64,000 nucleotides of DNA, taken from JBGPEQ01 sp050180895. GTDB lineage: Bacteria > Pseudomonadota > Alphaproteobacteria > Dongiales > Dongiaceae. The DNA is taken from assembly GCA_050180895.1 (NCBI GenBank), contig JBFXDS010000002.1, forward strand, positions 661,131 through 725,130, read 5' to 3'. The notes beneath the pieces were generated by a model, which was given only the letters and a program-made list of their open reading frames with translations, was not told the origin of the DNA and ran no database searches. Both the position numbers and the translations under genes were made by a program. Shown one piece after another: positions 52,012-60,969 of the stretch; position 1 is the stretch's first letter, and each line of letters opens with the position of its first letter.

Positions 52012-55001
52012 GTTTCCTTCTCCTCGCGCAGCGTCTCGCGCAGCGCCATGCTAACCTTCTTGAACTCGGATTCGATCTCGACGAAGCGGGACTCGGCCTC
52101 GGCCAGGTCGTTCTGGCGGGCTCGCCCCTCCATCTCCGCGACGTGGTGCGCCAGCTGCTTCGCGCCCAGGCTGGCGCTGCTCGATTTCAGCCCGTGCGCG
52201 ATGCGCCAGACGGCGGAGGCATCGCCGCCGGCGATGCCGCGGCGCAGCTCCTCGAGCGCCGCCGGCGCGTTCTCCAGATACATGCCGATCGCGCGCTCCA
52301 GGACCGACGGACCCTCGCCGCGGCGCAGCGACCGCAGGTAGTCGATGGTCGCCTTGTCGAGGGCGTCGCCGACATCCACGGTTTCATCGTTCGGCATCGG
52401 CTCGGACCTTTCCTCTGCTGGGGTGGCGGGCGTAGCTTCGGCTTCGGGCGGCATGGGCGCGGCGGCGGCGGCCGGAGCCGGCTCGGTGACGGCAGCCGGG
52501 GACGGCTCGGCGCCCGTCGCCTGCGGTCCTTCCGCCGGCGGCTGGGCCGCCGGAGCGGCCGCGTTCGCGGCCGAGCCATCCGCGGCGGCCGGCACCGCCG
52601 ACGAGTGCTGTCGGCCGATCCAGCGGTCGAGGGCGACGCGCAGCTCGTCGAGCGTCAGCGGCTTGGTCAGATAGTCGTCCATGCCCGCGGCGATGCAGTT
52701 CTGATAGTCCTCGCCGCGGGCATTCGCGGTCAGGGCGATGATGGGTGTGCGGGCGCGGCCGTCGGTCTCCTCGCGCACGCGGATGATCTTCGCGGCCTCG
52801 ATGCCGTCCATGTTCGGCATGTGGCAATCCATGAGGATCACGTCGTAGGCGTTCGACTCCCATCCCTCGATGGCCTGGCGCCCGTCGTTCGCCATGTCCA
52901 CCTGGCAGCCCAGCTGGCGCAGCGCCTCACCGGCGACCTCGCGGTTCACCGGATTGTCCTCGGCGATCAGGATGCGGGCGGCGAACGGCGGCGCGTCGGC
53001 GGCGGGTTCCGGCGCCGCGTCCGCCGCCGACTTGGCGTGGATGGTCGCCGACAGGCAGTCGTACACGGCCGACTGGCGCACCGGCTTCAGCAGCCGCTCG
53101 ACGCCGGCGATGCCGTCGGCGGCGTTCTCCTCCTCGTCGGTCAGCCGCGAGACCAGCAGGATGATGCGGGTCTGACCGATCGTGGCGTCCTTGCGGATCT
53201 CCTTGATGAGCCAGTCCGCGTCGAGTTCGCCCGGATCGATGAAGGCGACGTCGAAGCGCTGGCCGACGCGGCCCGCCAGCTGCAGCAGGGTCAGCGCCTC
53301 GTCCTCGTGGTCGACGGCGCGGCTGGAGATGCCGAGCGACGCCAGCTGCGCGCCGAAGGCCTCGCGGCTGCTGCGGGTGCCGTCGACCACCAGGGCGCGG
53401 ATGCCGCTGAGCAGACGGCGCTTGGGATCCTCCGCCTCCTCCGTGGTGATGCCCAGCTGCACGGTGAACCAGAACATCGAGCCCTCGCCGATCTTGCTGT
53501 CGACGCCGATCTCGCCGCCCATCATCTGCACGAGCTGCCTAGCGATGGCGAGGCCGAGGCCGGTGCCGCCGTAGCGGCGGGTCGTCGACTGGTCGGCCTG
53601 AGCGAAGGATTCGAAGATGCGCTTCTGCGAATCGGCGGCGACGCCGATGCCGGTGTCGCGCACCTCGATGCGCAGTCGCATCTTGTCGGTGGCGATCTCG
53701 TCCGGGCGGACGTGGATCATGACCTCGCCGCGTTCGGTGAACTTGACGGCGTTGCCGACGAGGTTCGTCAGCACCTGCCGCAGGCGGCCGGCGTCGCCAA
53801 CCAGCCGGCGCGGCAGATGCGGCGCGACGTGGGAGCCGAAGCGGAGTCCCTTCTTCTCGGCCATGTCGTTGAACAGGTCCTGCACCTCTTCGACGACGTT
53901 GCGCGGATCGAACGCCACCATGTCGAGCTCGATGCGGCCGGCCTCGATCTTGGCGAAGTCGAGGATGTTGTTGATGATGCTGAGGAGCGTCTTGGCCGAG
54001 CCGTGGATGATCTGGCCGAAGCGGCGCTGACGCTCGCTGAGCTCGGTATTGAGCAGCACCTCGGTCGTGCCGAGCACGCCGTTGAGCGGCGTGCGGACCT
54101 CGTGGCTGACGGTCGCCAGGAACTCCGACTTGGCCCTGTTGGCGGCCTCCGCCTTGGTCTTGGCGTCCTCGAGCTCGCTCACCGCCTGCCATAGGCTGGC
54201 GTTGGTCTGCACCAGCTCCTGCGTGCGCGTCTGCACCTGCTGCTCGAGCTCGTTGCGATGCGCGCGCAGCTTCTTGTCGCGCAGCTCGATCTGCTCGAGC
54301 ATGCTGTTGAAGCTGTGGATCAGTTGCCCGACCTCGTCGTTTCCGCTCTTGGCGACGCGCTGGGAGTACTGCTTGTCGGTCTCGATCGCCCGCATCGCCA
54401 CGCTCAGGTTCGACAGCGGCTTCGAGATCGCCGTGCCGAACAGGACAGAGACCAGCAGCGCCACCAGGATGGCTGCACCGAGCACGCCAATGCCGATCCA
54501 GAGATATTCCTGGAGGCGCAGATAGAGGCGGCTCAGGTCGGAGACGACGTAAAGCGTGCCAATGGCCTCGCCGTCGAGGAGAATCTCGACGCGCGCATAC
54601 ATGTCCTGCTCATCGCTGCGCAGCTCGTGCATGAGCGGGGTCCGCTGCCGCAGGTCGGCGACCGACTTGGCATTCAACGCGCCGCCGTTACGCACGAACG
54701 AGGCGACCACCCGGTCGTCGGCCCAGATGAACGCGTACTTGACGTGCGGCGTCGTCTCCAGGGTCCGCAGGCTCTCGGCCGCCGCCTCGGCGTCGTTGAA
54801 GGCTACCGCGGCCGTGCTGTTGGCGCCGACCACCCCGGCCAGCGTCGTCAGCTGCTCGAGCTGATCGCCGCGCAGGTTGAGATAGTCCTTGGTCATGACC
54901 ACGGCCAGGGCCAGCACGAGCACGCCGGTGCTGGCGACGGCGATCATCGCCGTCACCTTGGTCCGGATCGAGATGTTGCGCAGGAATTCGATCATCGCCA
55001 T
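51993..55001 (-). CDS. Hybrid sensor histidine kinase (CHASE-type sensor, HAMP, HisKA, HATPase, two receivers, Hpt)
   Basis: 1002 residues from ATG 55001. Membrane helices at ~14-36 and ~168-190 flank a CHASE8-like periplasmic loop (TTLAGVVGANSTAAVAFNDA). HAMP near 188-240, HisKA with H300 (FLATVSHEVRTPLNG), HATPase to ~540, a degenerate receiver without a clear phospho-Asp motif, a proper receiver (RILIAEDNPVNREVAGEALR; VILMDCHMPNMDG), and a C-terminal Hpt (AHGLKSSSASLGAKQLAHHV). Fed by YfiR/TonB genes upstream. Confidence 0.94.
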
Positions 55002-55010
55002 CCGCCCGCG

Positions 55011-55610
55011 CTAGTTGACCACACGTTCGGCAAGGTTCAGCAGCTTCGAGCTGAGCTTCAGGCCGGACTCGCCGGCCACCCTGGCATTGATCTCGAAGCC
55101 GATGCGGTCGTTGCGCGGCACCATGTTGATGGTGGTGCCGCCGTCGACGAACCCGTCGGTGTCGCTGACGACGAGAGCGTGCGCCTCCTTCGCCGCGTCG
55201 ACGATCTTCGCCAGCCGCGGCTTCTCCGAGGGGGCCACGTAGACGACCTGGCAAGGGTCCTTGCTCTTGTACGAGTTGAGATACTTGATGACGACCGCGC
55301 GGCCGCCAACCGACTTGCCAGCGATGGATTGGAAGGCGTCGCCGAAGTCATGCTTGCCGACGACGCAGACCGTCACCGGCGCGTCGGGCTCGCCGAACGC
55401 CGAATCGGGCCAGGTCGTGAACTTGGCGAAGTTGTAGATGAACGCGACCTTCAAGGCCTTCTCGCTGGCCTCCTGCGCCGGCGCGGCGGCCGACGGCATC
55501 GCCACGAGCGTCACGGCGACGGTCACGGCCGCGCCGCACCGGTGCAGCCATCCGGACAGACTCCGGGCGCCCGTGAGCTTGGCGAGTATGTCTGCCACGC
55601 GTCGCACCAT
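55011..55610 (-). CDS. YfiR-family (DUF4154) periplasmic protein
   Basis: 199 residues from ATG 55610, 5 bp after the TonB-receptor stop. Signal peptide (GAAVTVAVTLVAMPSAAAPA), then KVAFIYNFAKFTTWPDSAFG, VTVCVVGKHDFGDAF and GFEINARVAGESGLKLSSKL of DUF4154. YfiR proteins are periplasmic regulators of membrane-bound diguanylate cyclases or kinases; here the partner is probably the adjacent hybrid kinase. Confidence 0.92.
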   Translation of the reverse strand: MVRRVADILAKLTGARSLSGWLHRCGAAVTVAVTLVAMPSAAAPAQEASEKALKVAFIYNFAKFTTWPDSAFGEPDAPVTVCVVGKHDFGDAFQSIAGKSVGGRAVVIKYLNSYKSKDPCQVVYVAPSEKPRLAKIVDAAKEAHALVVSDTDGFVDGGTTINMVPRNDRIGFEINARVAGESGLKLSSKLLNLAERVVN

Positions 55611-55615
55611 GCGCC

Positions 55616-57721
55616 TCAGAAATTCACCGTGACCTTGCCGTACACCGACCGCTGAACCTCCGTCGGCGTGGTGTTGATCAGCTCCGGCGTGAACTCGAGA
55701 TGATCGCTGGTCGCCAAGTTCTGCCCGACAATCGCCAGCTCGACGCCGTCGGTCGGGCGCCAGCCCAGCCGCAGATCGAACGTGAAGTAGGCGTCCACGC
55801 CGCGCTCCGGCAACTCGGACACGTAGCGCGCCCAGATGTCGAAGTCCCAATCGTCCGCGAGATCGAACGTCGACCGGACGGAGACCTGATGGTGCGGATT
55901 GCGGCCGTCGGTGACGGCGATCAACGGATCGGTGCTGCCGCCGTCGCGGTCGAAATCCATCATCAGGAACGTGTAGGCGCCGTGCAGCTGCCACCAGGAT
56001 GCCGGCCGAACGTCGGCACCGACCTCGACTCCGTAGGTGTCGGCGCTGCCGCGGTTGCCGAACCGGGTCGTCAGGAGGCCGCAGGCCGGGATGGGCGCCG
56101 CGGGACAGGGTATGATCCCGATCGATTCGATCTCGACCGTCTGCAGGTGGTCGTAGATATTGTAGAAGGCCGCGATGTCGACCGAAAAATCCCGGTGCGG
56201 CTGCGCCCGATAGCCGAACTCGAAGGCGACGACGTCCTCCGGTCGCTGGTCGGGATTGCCGAGCACCGAGATCTGCAGCGGCAGAAGCGTGAAGGGCGGC
56301 ACCTGCGGAAACGGCGGCGGCAAGGGCGGCGGCGACACCGAGTTCAAGGCGAAGCCGTCCTCCGCCTGCGACGGCGTGCGCGTGGCGCGCGAGGCGGCGA
56401 GCCAGATCGATTGCTGCTCGTCCGGCGTCCACAGCAGGCGCGCGGTCGGCTGGATTTCGAACTCCGTATAGCTGTTGTACTCGAACTTCGACCCGAGGGT
56501 AAGGCGCAGCTCGTCCTCGAGCAGCGTGATCTCGTCCTGGACGAAGGCGCTCGCCAGATGGTCCGTCCGGTGATCATCGTTCAGCGAGACGGTGAAGCTG
56601 TCATCGAACTCCGCCCCGACCAGGCGATAGCCGAGTCCCCAGATGATGTCGTTGCGGCCGCCGATCTGGAAGTGATGCTGGAAATCGACATCGAGCGTCT
56701 GCTCGCTCAGCGTGATCCCCAACTCGTCCCCCGAAACGATGTCGTAGTAAACCTGGAGCGCCATGTCGGAGCCGTTCTCGAAGTCGTGTGTCCAGCGGCC
56801 TAGCAGATTGGCGCCAAAGATGTCGTCGTCGGTATTGATCGGATTGCTGAAAGGCGGCGTGAATGATGCCTCACGACCCGTCGTGCCGACAACACCGCGG
56901 TAGATGTCGCCCTGAACAGTCAGGCCGTCGGGGCCTTCGGGTTCCCAGTCGAACCGGAAGCCGGCGCGCCCGATCTGCCAGCCGTCGGCCGCGTCGCCGC
57001 CGCCGATGAACTCCTGGCTGTCGCGGTTGAAGTACTTCACATAGGCGCGATAGAAGGCGTCCCCGTCGACCTCGCCGCCGTAGCGCAGGGTGGTGAAGCC
57101 CTGCTCCTCCGTGCCGCCGCCGGCCACGAACAGCCCGCCCTGGGTGTCGCGCGCCCGCTTGGTCACGATGTTGATCACGCCGTTGACGGCGTTGGCGCCC
57201 CACAGGCTGGCGCCAGGGCCGCGCACCACCTCGATGCGCTCGATGTCCTCGAGCACGGTGTCCTGGGCATCCCACAGCACTCCGGAGAACAGCGGCGTGT
57301 AGACCGAGCGGCCGTCGATCATGACCAGCAGCTTGTTGGCGAAGCGGCCGTTGAAGCCGCGGGCGGAGATCGCCCATTTGTTGGCATCGATGCGCGCTAC
57401 CTCCATGCCCGGCACCATGCGCAGCGCCTCGGGGATGCTGGTCACGCCCGAGCGGCGGATATCCTCCTGCGTGATGACGAAAACGGCCGCCGCGCTCTCG
57501 GCCACGGATTGCGGTCGTCTGGAGGCCGAGGTGACCCTGACGTTCATCAGGTCCTCGATGCTGAGGTCGGTCAAATCCACAGGTGGCAACGCCGCGCACA
57601 CGCTATTCGAGAACATCAACAGAGGCACGGCCGACACCAGGACCACACGCGACAGCGCAAGCAGCGCGGCGGGACAAAGCCCCGCGCGCCCCCACACGCG
57701 CCATGGGGCTCTGGTCGACAT
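55616..57721 (-). CDS. TonB-dependent outer membrane receptor
   Basis: 701 residues with a signal peptide (ALLALSRVVLVSAVPLLMFS). TonB-box/plug region: DLMNVRVTSASRRPQSVAES, FVITQEDIRRSGVTSIPEAL, RIEVVRGPGASLWGANAVNG and NIVTKRA. The barrel ends with the aromatic F expected of outer membrane receptors. Ligand unknown. First gene of the receptor-YfiR-kinase-regulator operon, so it may double as a signal transducer. Confidence 0.93.
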   Translation of the reverse strand: MSTRAPWRVWGRAGLCPAALLALSRVVLVSAVPLLMFSNSVCAALPPVDLTDLSIEDLMNVRVTSASRRPQSVAESAAAVFVITQEDIRRSGVTSIPEALRMVPGMEVARIDANKWAISARGFNGRFANKLLVMIDGRSVYTPLFSGVLWDAQDTVLEDIERIEVVRGPGASLWGANAVNGVINIVTKRARDTQGGLFVAGGGTEEQGFTTLRYGGEVDGDAFYRAYVKYFNRDSQEFIGGGDAADGWQIGRAGFRFDWEPEGPDGLTVQGDIYRGVVGTTGREASFTPPFSNPINTDDDIFGANLLGRWTHDFENGSDMALQVYYDIVSGDELGITLSEQTLDVDFQHHFQIGGRNDIIWGLGYRLVGAEFDDSFTVSLNDDHRTDHLASAFVQDEITLLEDELRLTLGSKFEYNSYTEFEIQPTARLLWTPDEQQSIWLAASRATRTPSQAEDGFALNSVSPPPLPPPFPQVPPFTLLPLQISVLGNPDQRPEDVVAFEFGYRAQPHRDFSVDIAAFYNIYDHLQTVEIESIGIIPCPAAPIPACGLLTTRFGNRGSADTYGVEVGADVRPASWWQLHGAYTFLMMDFDRDGGSTDPLIAVTDGRNPHHQVSVRSTFDLADDWDFDIWARYVSELPERGVDAYFTFDLRLGWRPTDGVELAIVGQNLATSDHLEFTPELINTTPTEVQRSVYGKVTVNF

Positions 57722-57986
57722 GGGGTCGGACGTCCTCTGATAAACCTTGGTTCCGATCTTCGACCGAAAGTGGTTAATTTTTCTTCAAGTTGTCGGCATT
57801 TAGGGCCCCTTTACGAGCCGCCGGACGCGGCCAAGATCCCCGACAGGCCAAGGTCTTGCGGGAGGCGCCGGAGGCGCAGTCCGGCCGCAGCCGACCCCGC
57901 CCGGGAGCCGGCGGTGGGCGAAATCACTGTCGTTCCGGTGGCAGTTCGGCCTTATGCTGCCGGCGAACCTCGACGGAGGCTGGGGC

Positions 57987-58295
57987 ATGCGGGGATATCA
58001 CGACATCGGCGGCCGGCCGGCGGGACCGATCGACACTGCCCAGCACGACTACGCGCTGTGGGAGAAACGGGTCGACGCCATGCTCGTGCTGCTGGCCGGC
58101 AAGGGCCTCATCACCGTGGACGAACTGCGCAACGGCATCGAGACGCTGGGCGCCGATGCCTACGAGCGGCTGACCTATTACGAACGCTGGATCGCCTCCA
58201 TCACCCGGGCGCTGGTCGCGCGCGGCGCGATCACCACCGACGAGCTGGGGCGTCGCATGGCCGACGCGGCACGGCGGGCCGGGACGGCGGAATGA
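57987..58295 (+). CDS. Nitrile hydratase/thiocyanate hydrolase beta chain, N-terminal half
   Basis: 102 residues from ATG 57987 (GGAGG upstream). MRGYHDIGGRPAGPIDTAQH and AQHDYALWEKRVDAMLVLLA align with the start of nitrile hydratase beta subunits; ERLTYYERWIASITRALVAR is the helical end of that half. In fused enzymes this is residues ~1-105 of a ~220-residue beta chain. Overlaps the next gene (ATGA), which encodes the C-terminal half. Confidence 0.88.
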   Translation: MRGYHDIGGRPAGPIDTAQHDYALWEKRVDAMLVLLAGKGLITVDELRNGIETLGADAYERLTYYERWIASITRALVARGAITTDELGRRMADAARRAGTAE

Positions 58296-58576
58296 CCATC
58301 CGGTTCCAGCCCGGCGACAGCGTGACCGTGCGGGTTGCCGCGCCGCCTGGCCACATCCGGACGCCGTACTACATCCGCGGCAAGAGGGGCGTCGTCGAGC
58401 GCATCTGCGGCAGCTTCGCCAACCCGGAAGAGCTGGCCCATGGCCGCGACGGACTGCCGCCGCGGCCGCTCTACCGCGTCCGCTTCGCCCAGGCCCAGGT
58501 CTGGCCCGACTATGCCGGCGCCGCGGGCGACACCGTCGACATCGAGATCTACGAGCACTGGCTCGAGCCGGCCTGA
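58292..58576 (+). CDS. Nitrile hydratase/thiocyanate hydrolase beta chain, C-terminal half
   Basis: 94 residues. FQPGDSVTVRVAAPPGHIRT, PYYIRGKRGVVERICGSFAN, YRVRFAQAQVWPDYAGAAGD and VDIEIYEHWLEPA are the SH3-like C-terminal domain of the beta subunit. Translationally coupled to the N-half gene and 12 bp from the alpha-chain gene. Confidence 0.92.
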   Translation: MTIRFQPGDSVTVRVAAPPGHIRTPYYIRGKRGVVERICGSFANPEELAHGRDGLPPRPLYRVRFAQAQVWPDYAGAAGDTVDIEIYEHWLEPA

Positions 58577-58588
58577 GGGAACCTTCCG

Positions 58589-59224
58589 ATGCATGATGAT
58601 CATTCCCATCCGCATGGCCACGATCATCCCCCCGATCGCGACGGCCCGCTCAGCGATTACCGGCTGATGGAGATCGCCGTGCGGGAGCTGCTGATCGAGA
58701 AGGGCATCCTGACCGCCGACGAGATCCGGCGCGCGGTCGAGGCCATGGATGCACGCAGCCCGGCGATCGGCGCCCGCGTCGTCGCCCGCGCCTGGGTCGA
58801 TCCGGCCTACAAGGCGCGGCTGCTGGCGGCGGGCACGGCCGCCTGCCAGGAGCTCGGCATCGACATGGGGGCGGTCAGGCTGGTGGTCGTCGAAAACACC
58901 GCGCAGGTGCACAACCTCGTCGTCTGCACCCTCTGCTCCTGCTATCCACGCATGCTGCTGGGCCTGCCGCCCGACTGGTACAAGAGCCGCGCCTATCGCG
59001 CCCGCGCCGTGCGCGAACCGCGTGCGGTGCTGCGCGAGTTCGGCACCGAGATCGCTGACGACGTGACCGTCCGCGTCCACGATTCGACGGCCGACATGCG
59101 CTATCTCGTGCTGCCGCTGCGGCCGGCCGGCACCGAGGGCTGGAACGAAGAGCGGCTGGCCGGCCTGGTCACCCGCGACAGCATGATCGGCGTCAGCATC
59201 CCGCAGCTGCCTTCGGCCACCTGA
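58589..59224 (+). CDS. Nitrile hydratase alpha/thiocyanate hydrolase gamma chain, cobalt type
   Basis: 211 residues. His-rich start (MHDDHSHPHGHDHPPDRD). Metal-binding loop VVCTLCSCYP at 111-120: C113, C116 and C118 are the ligands that are oxidised to sulfenic and sulfinic acid, and Thr after the first Cys marks the Co(III) type. Converts nitriles to amides, or thiocyanate to carbonyl sulfide in the closely related SCNase. No activator or cobalt chaperone gene is seen nearby. Confidence 0.94.
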   Translation: MHDDHSHPHGHDHPPDRDGPLSDYRLMEIAVRELLIEKGILTADEIRRAVEAMDARSPAIGARVVARAWVDPAYKARLLAAGTAACQELGIDMGAVRLVVVENTAQVHNLVVCTLCSCYPRMLLGLPPDWYKSRAYRARAVREPRAVLREFGTEIADDVTVRVHDSTADMRYLVLPLRPAGTEGWNEERLAGLVTRDSMIGVSIPQLPSAT

Positions 59225-59551
59225 CGCCTCACCTGCGCGGCGCTACCGAACGCACACATTCCTTGCGCTGCACGATCATCCTGCGTCCTTCGACAAGCTC
59301 AGGATGAGGGGAAGTCTTGGTGGCACAAAGAATGCCCCTCATCCTGAGCTTGTCGAAGGACGCACATCGCCGATCCCAAGCTCCTGCAGGCGGACGTCCT
59401 CTGCCCGGCGCCGCGCCGGCCGCGATCATGACGATCGTCACGGAATTCGCGGCTGACGGTAAGCAAAACTTAACCATATACGCGAATCATATTACTTCTA
59501 TGTGACGATACGCGGCGCTTGCTGCCGTTTTTCGACCGGGGTGAGGCACGG
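59225..59551. other. 327-bp intergenic stretch
   Basis: Holds the 84-bp hairpin repeat copy 4 and, downstream of it, an AT-richer segment (59461-59505, AAACTTAACCATATACGCGA) that may be the promoter of the small 76-residue gene. No other gene is supported. Confidence 0.55.
59281..59364. repeat. 84-bp hairpin repeat, copy 4
   Basis: Arms CTGCGTCCTTCGACAAGCTC and GAGCTTGTCGAAGGACGCAC with the TGGCACAAAG centre. 57 bp after the nitrile hydratase alpha-chain stop. Confidence 0.93.
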
Positions 59552-59782
59552 ATGTTCGAGTTGTTGGTCATTGCCTGCGTCAACGGCAAGATCTGCGAGT
59601 ACCAGCAACTGCCGCCGATCTACGCCAGCGAACAAGTATGCGCGCAGCAGGCCGCCATCATCGCCGGCATGATCCATGCCCGACACGACATCGGGGGCAC
59701 GCTGAGCTACAAGTACCGGTGCAGCCTGGCCGAAGTCGCGACGCAGCAGATCGTCAGGCCCGTCGCGGGCCGCCACAGCTGA
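59552..59782 (+). CDS. Small hypothetical protein with three cysteines
   Basis: 76 residues from ATG 59552 (GAGG 6 bases upstream). MFELLVIACVNGKICEYQQL, PPIYASEQVCAQQAAIIAGM and the KYRC segment could form a small disulfide-bonded or metal-binding domain; the N-terminus is mildly hydrophobic but not a clear signal peptide. Family not recognised. Its stop directly abuts the converging cyclodeaminase gene. Confidence 0.7.
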   Translation: MFELLVIACVNGKICEYQQLPPIYASEQVCAQQAAIIAGMIHARHDIGGTLSYKYRCSLAEVATQQIVRPVAGRHS

Positions 59783-60784
59783 TCAGCCGAAGCGGAGCTG
59801 CTGGCCGATTCCCACCCGGCGGGCCTTCTCCAGCATGGCGTGGCCGAGGGCGATGTCGGACAGGCTCAGCCCGCGGTGCCAGAACAGGATCGTCTCGTCG
59901 TCGCGCTCGCGGCCGGGCTTCCTGCCAACGGCGATCTCGCACAGCTCGGCATAGAGCGTCGCCTCGCTGAGCTTGCCGGCATCGACATGGGCCCGCAGGG
60001 CGCCGAACCTGCCGGCCCGCGCCTGGCCCCAATCGTCCATCACCATCTTGTCCATGACGTCGGTGAGCGACAGCTCGACCGCGCTCATGGTGCCGTAGGG
60101 AACGACCAGCGCGCCCTTCTTGACCCAGCCGGTCTTGAACAGCGGCTCAGGCCGCTCCAGCCGCGAGGCCTCGACCATGACGTCGGCGCCGTCGAGGCAG
60201 GCCTGCCAGCTGTCGACCGCGGCGACGGGCTTGCCGAGATCGGCCGACAGCCGCGCGGCGAAGGCCTCGCGGCTCTCCGGCCGGCGCGAATGGACGCGGA
60301 TATCCTGGAAATCGCAAACCCGGTCGAGCAGCCGCACGTTCCAATAGGCGGTGCCGCGGGCGCCGACATGGCCGAGCCGACGCGGCCGGCGCGGGCCGAG
60401 GTACTTGGCGCCGAGGGCGGTCAGCGCGCCGGTACGCATGTCGGTGATGGCAGTGGCGTCGAGGATGGCGACGGGCATGCCCGTGGTCGGATCGAACAGG
60501 TTGAGCAGCGCCATCTCCGAGGGCAGGCCGCGCCTGTAGTTGTCCACGAAGTCGCCGACGATCTTGACGCCGGCCAGCTTCAGCGGCGCGACGTAGCCGC
60601 GCAGTACGTTGAAATGGCCGTTGAACGTCGGATCGGGCACCAGATGCATGCGCGGCTCGATCACCGTCTCGCCGCGGCCCTGCGCCATGAGGCCGGCTTC
60701 CACGGCATCCAGGATTTCCTGGTCGGTCAGCGCCAGCCGCTCGATATCCGGCCCGTTGAGCCAGGTGAGATGGATCTGGTTCAT
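59783..60784 (-). CDS. Ornithine cyclodeaminase/mu-crystallin family protein
   Basis: 333 residues from ATG 60784 (AGGCGAGGG upstream). Visible: FVDNYRRGLPSEMALLNLFD, DATAITDMRTGALTALGAKY (Arg/Lys substrate site), the Rossmann start GHVGARGTAYWNVRL (GxGxxG partly altered) and VPYGTMSAVELSLTDVMDKM. Family members convert ornithine to proline or act on other amino and keto acids with NAD(P). Next to hut genes but not in their operon. Confidence 0.92.
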   Translation of the reverse strand: MNQIHLTWLNGPDIERLALTDQEILDAVEAGLMAQGRGETVIEPRMHLVPDPTFNGHFNVLRGYVAPLKLAGVKIVGDFVDNYRRGLPSEMALLNLFDPTTGMPVAILDATAITDMRTGALTALGAKYLGPRRPRRLGHVGARGTAYWNVRLLDRVCDFQDIRVHSRRPESREAFAARLSADLGKPVAAVDSWQACLDGADVMVEASRLERPEPLFKTGWVKKGALVVPYGTMSAVELSLTDVMDKMVMDDWGQARAGRFGALRAHVDAGKLSEATLYAELCEIAVGRKPGRERDDETILFWHRGLSLSDIALGHAMLEKARRVGIGQQLRFG

Positions 60785-60857
60785 CGACCCTCGCCTCTCT
60801 CCCGGTGCATATGGGTTCGTAGCCGCATCAGCCGCTGACTGGAGCGGGATCGACGAG

Positions 60858-60941
60858 GTGCGTCCTTCGACAGGCTCAGGATGAGGGGTTTTCTTCGTGC
60901 CACGAAGACTTCTCCTCATCCTGAGCCTGTCGAAGGACGCA
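60858..60941. repeat. 84-bp hairpin repeat, copy 5
   Basis: Arms GTGCGTCCTTCGACAGGCTC and GAGCCTGTCGAAGGACGCAG; the centre CTTCGTGCCACGAAG forms its own small hairpin. Located between the cyclodeaminase start and the hutF stop. Confidence 0.93.
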
Positions 60942-60969
60942 GGGCGATCATGCAGCGCTTCGTCCTGAA

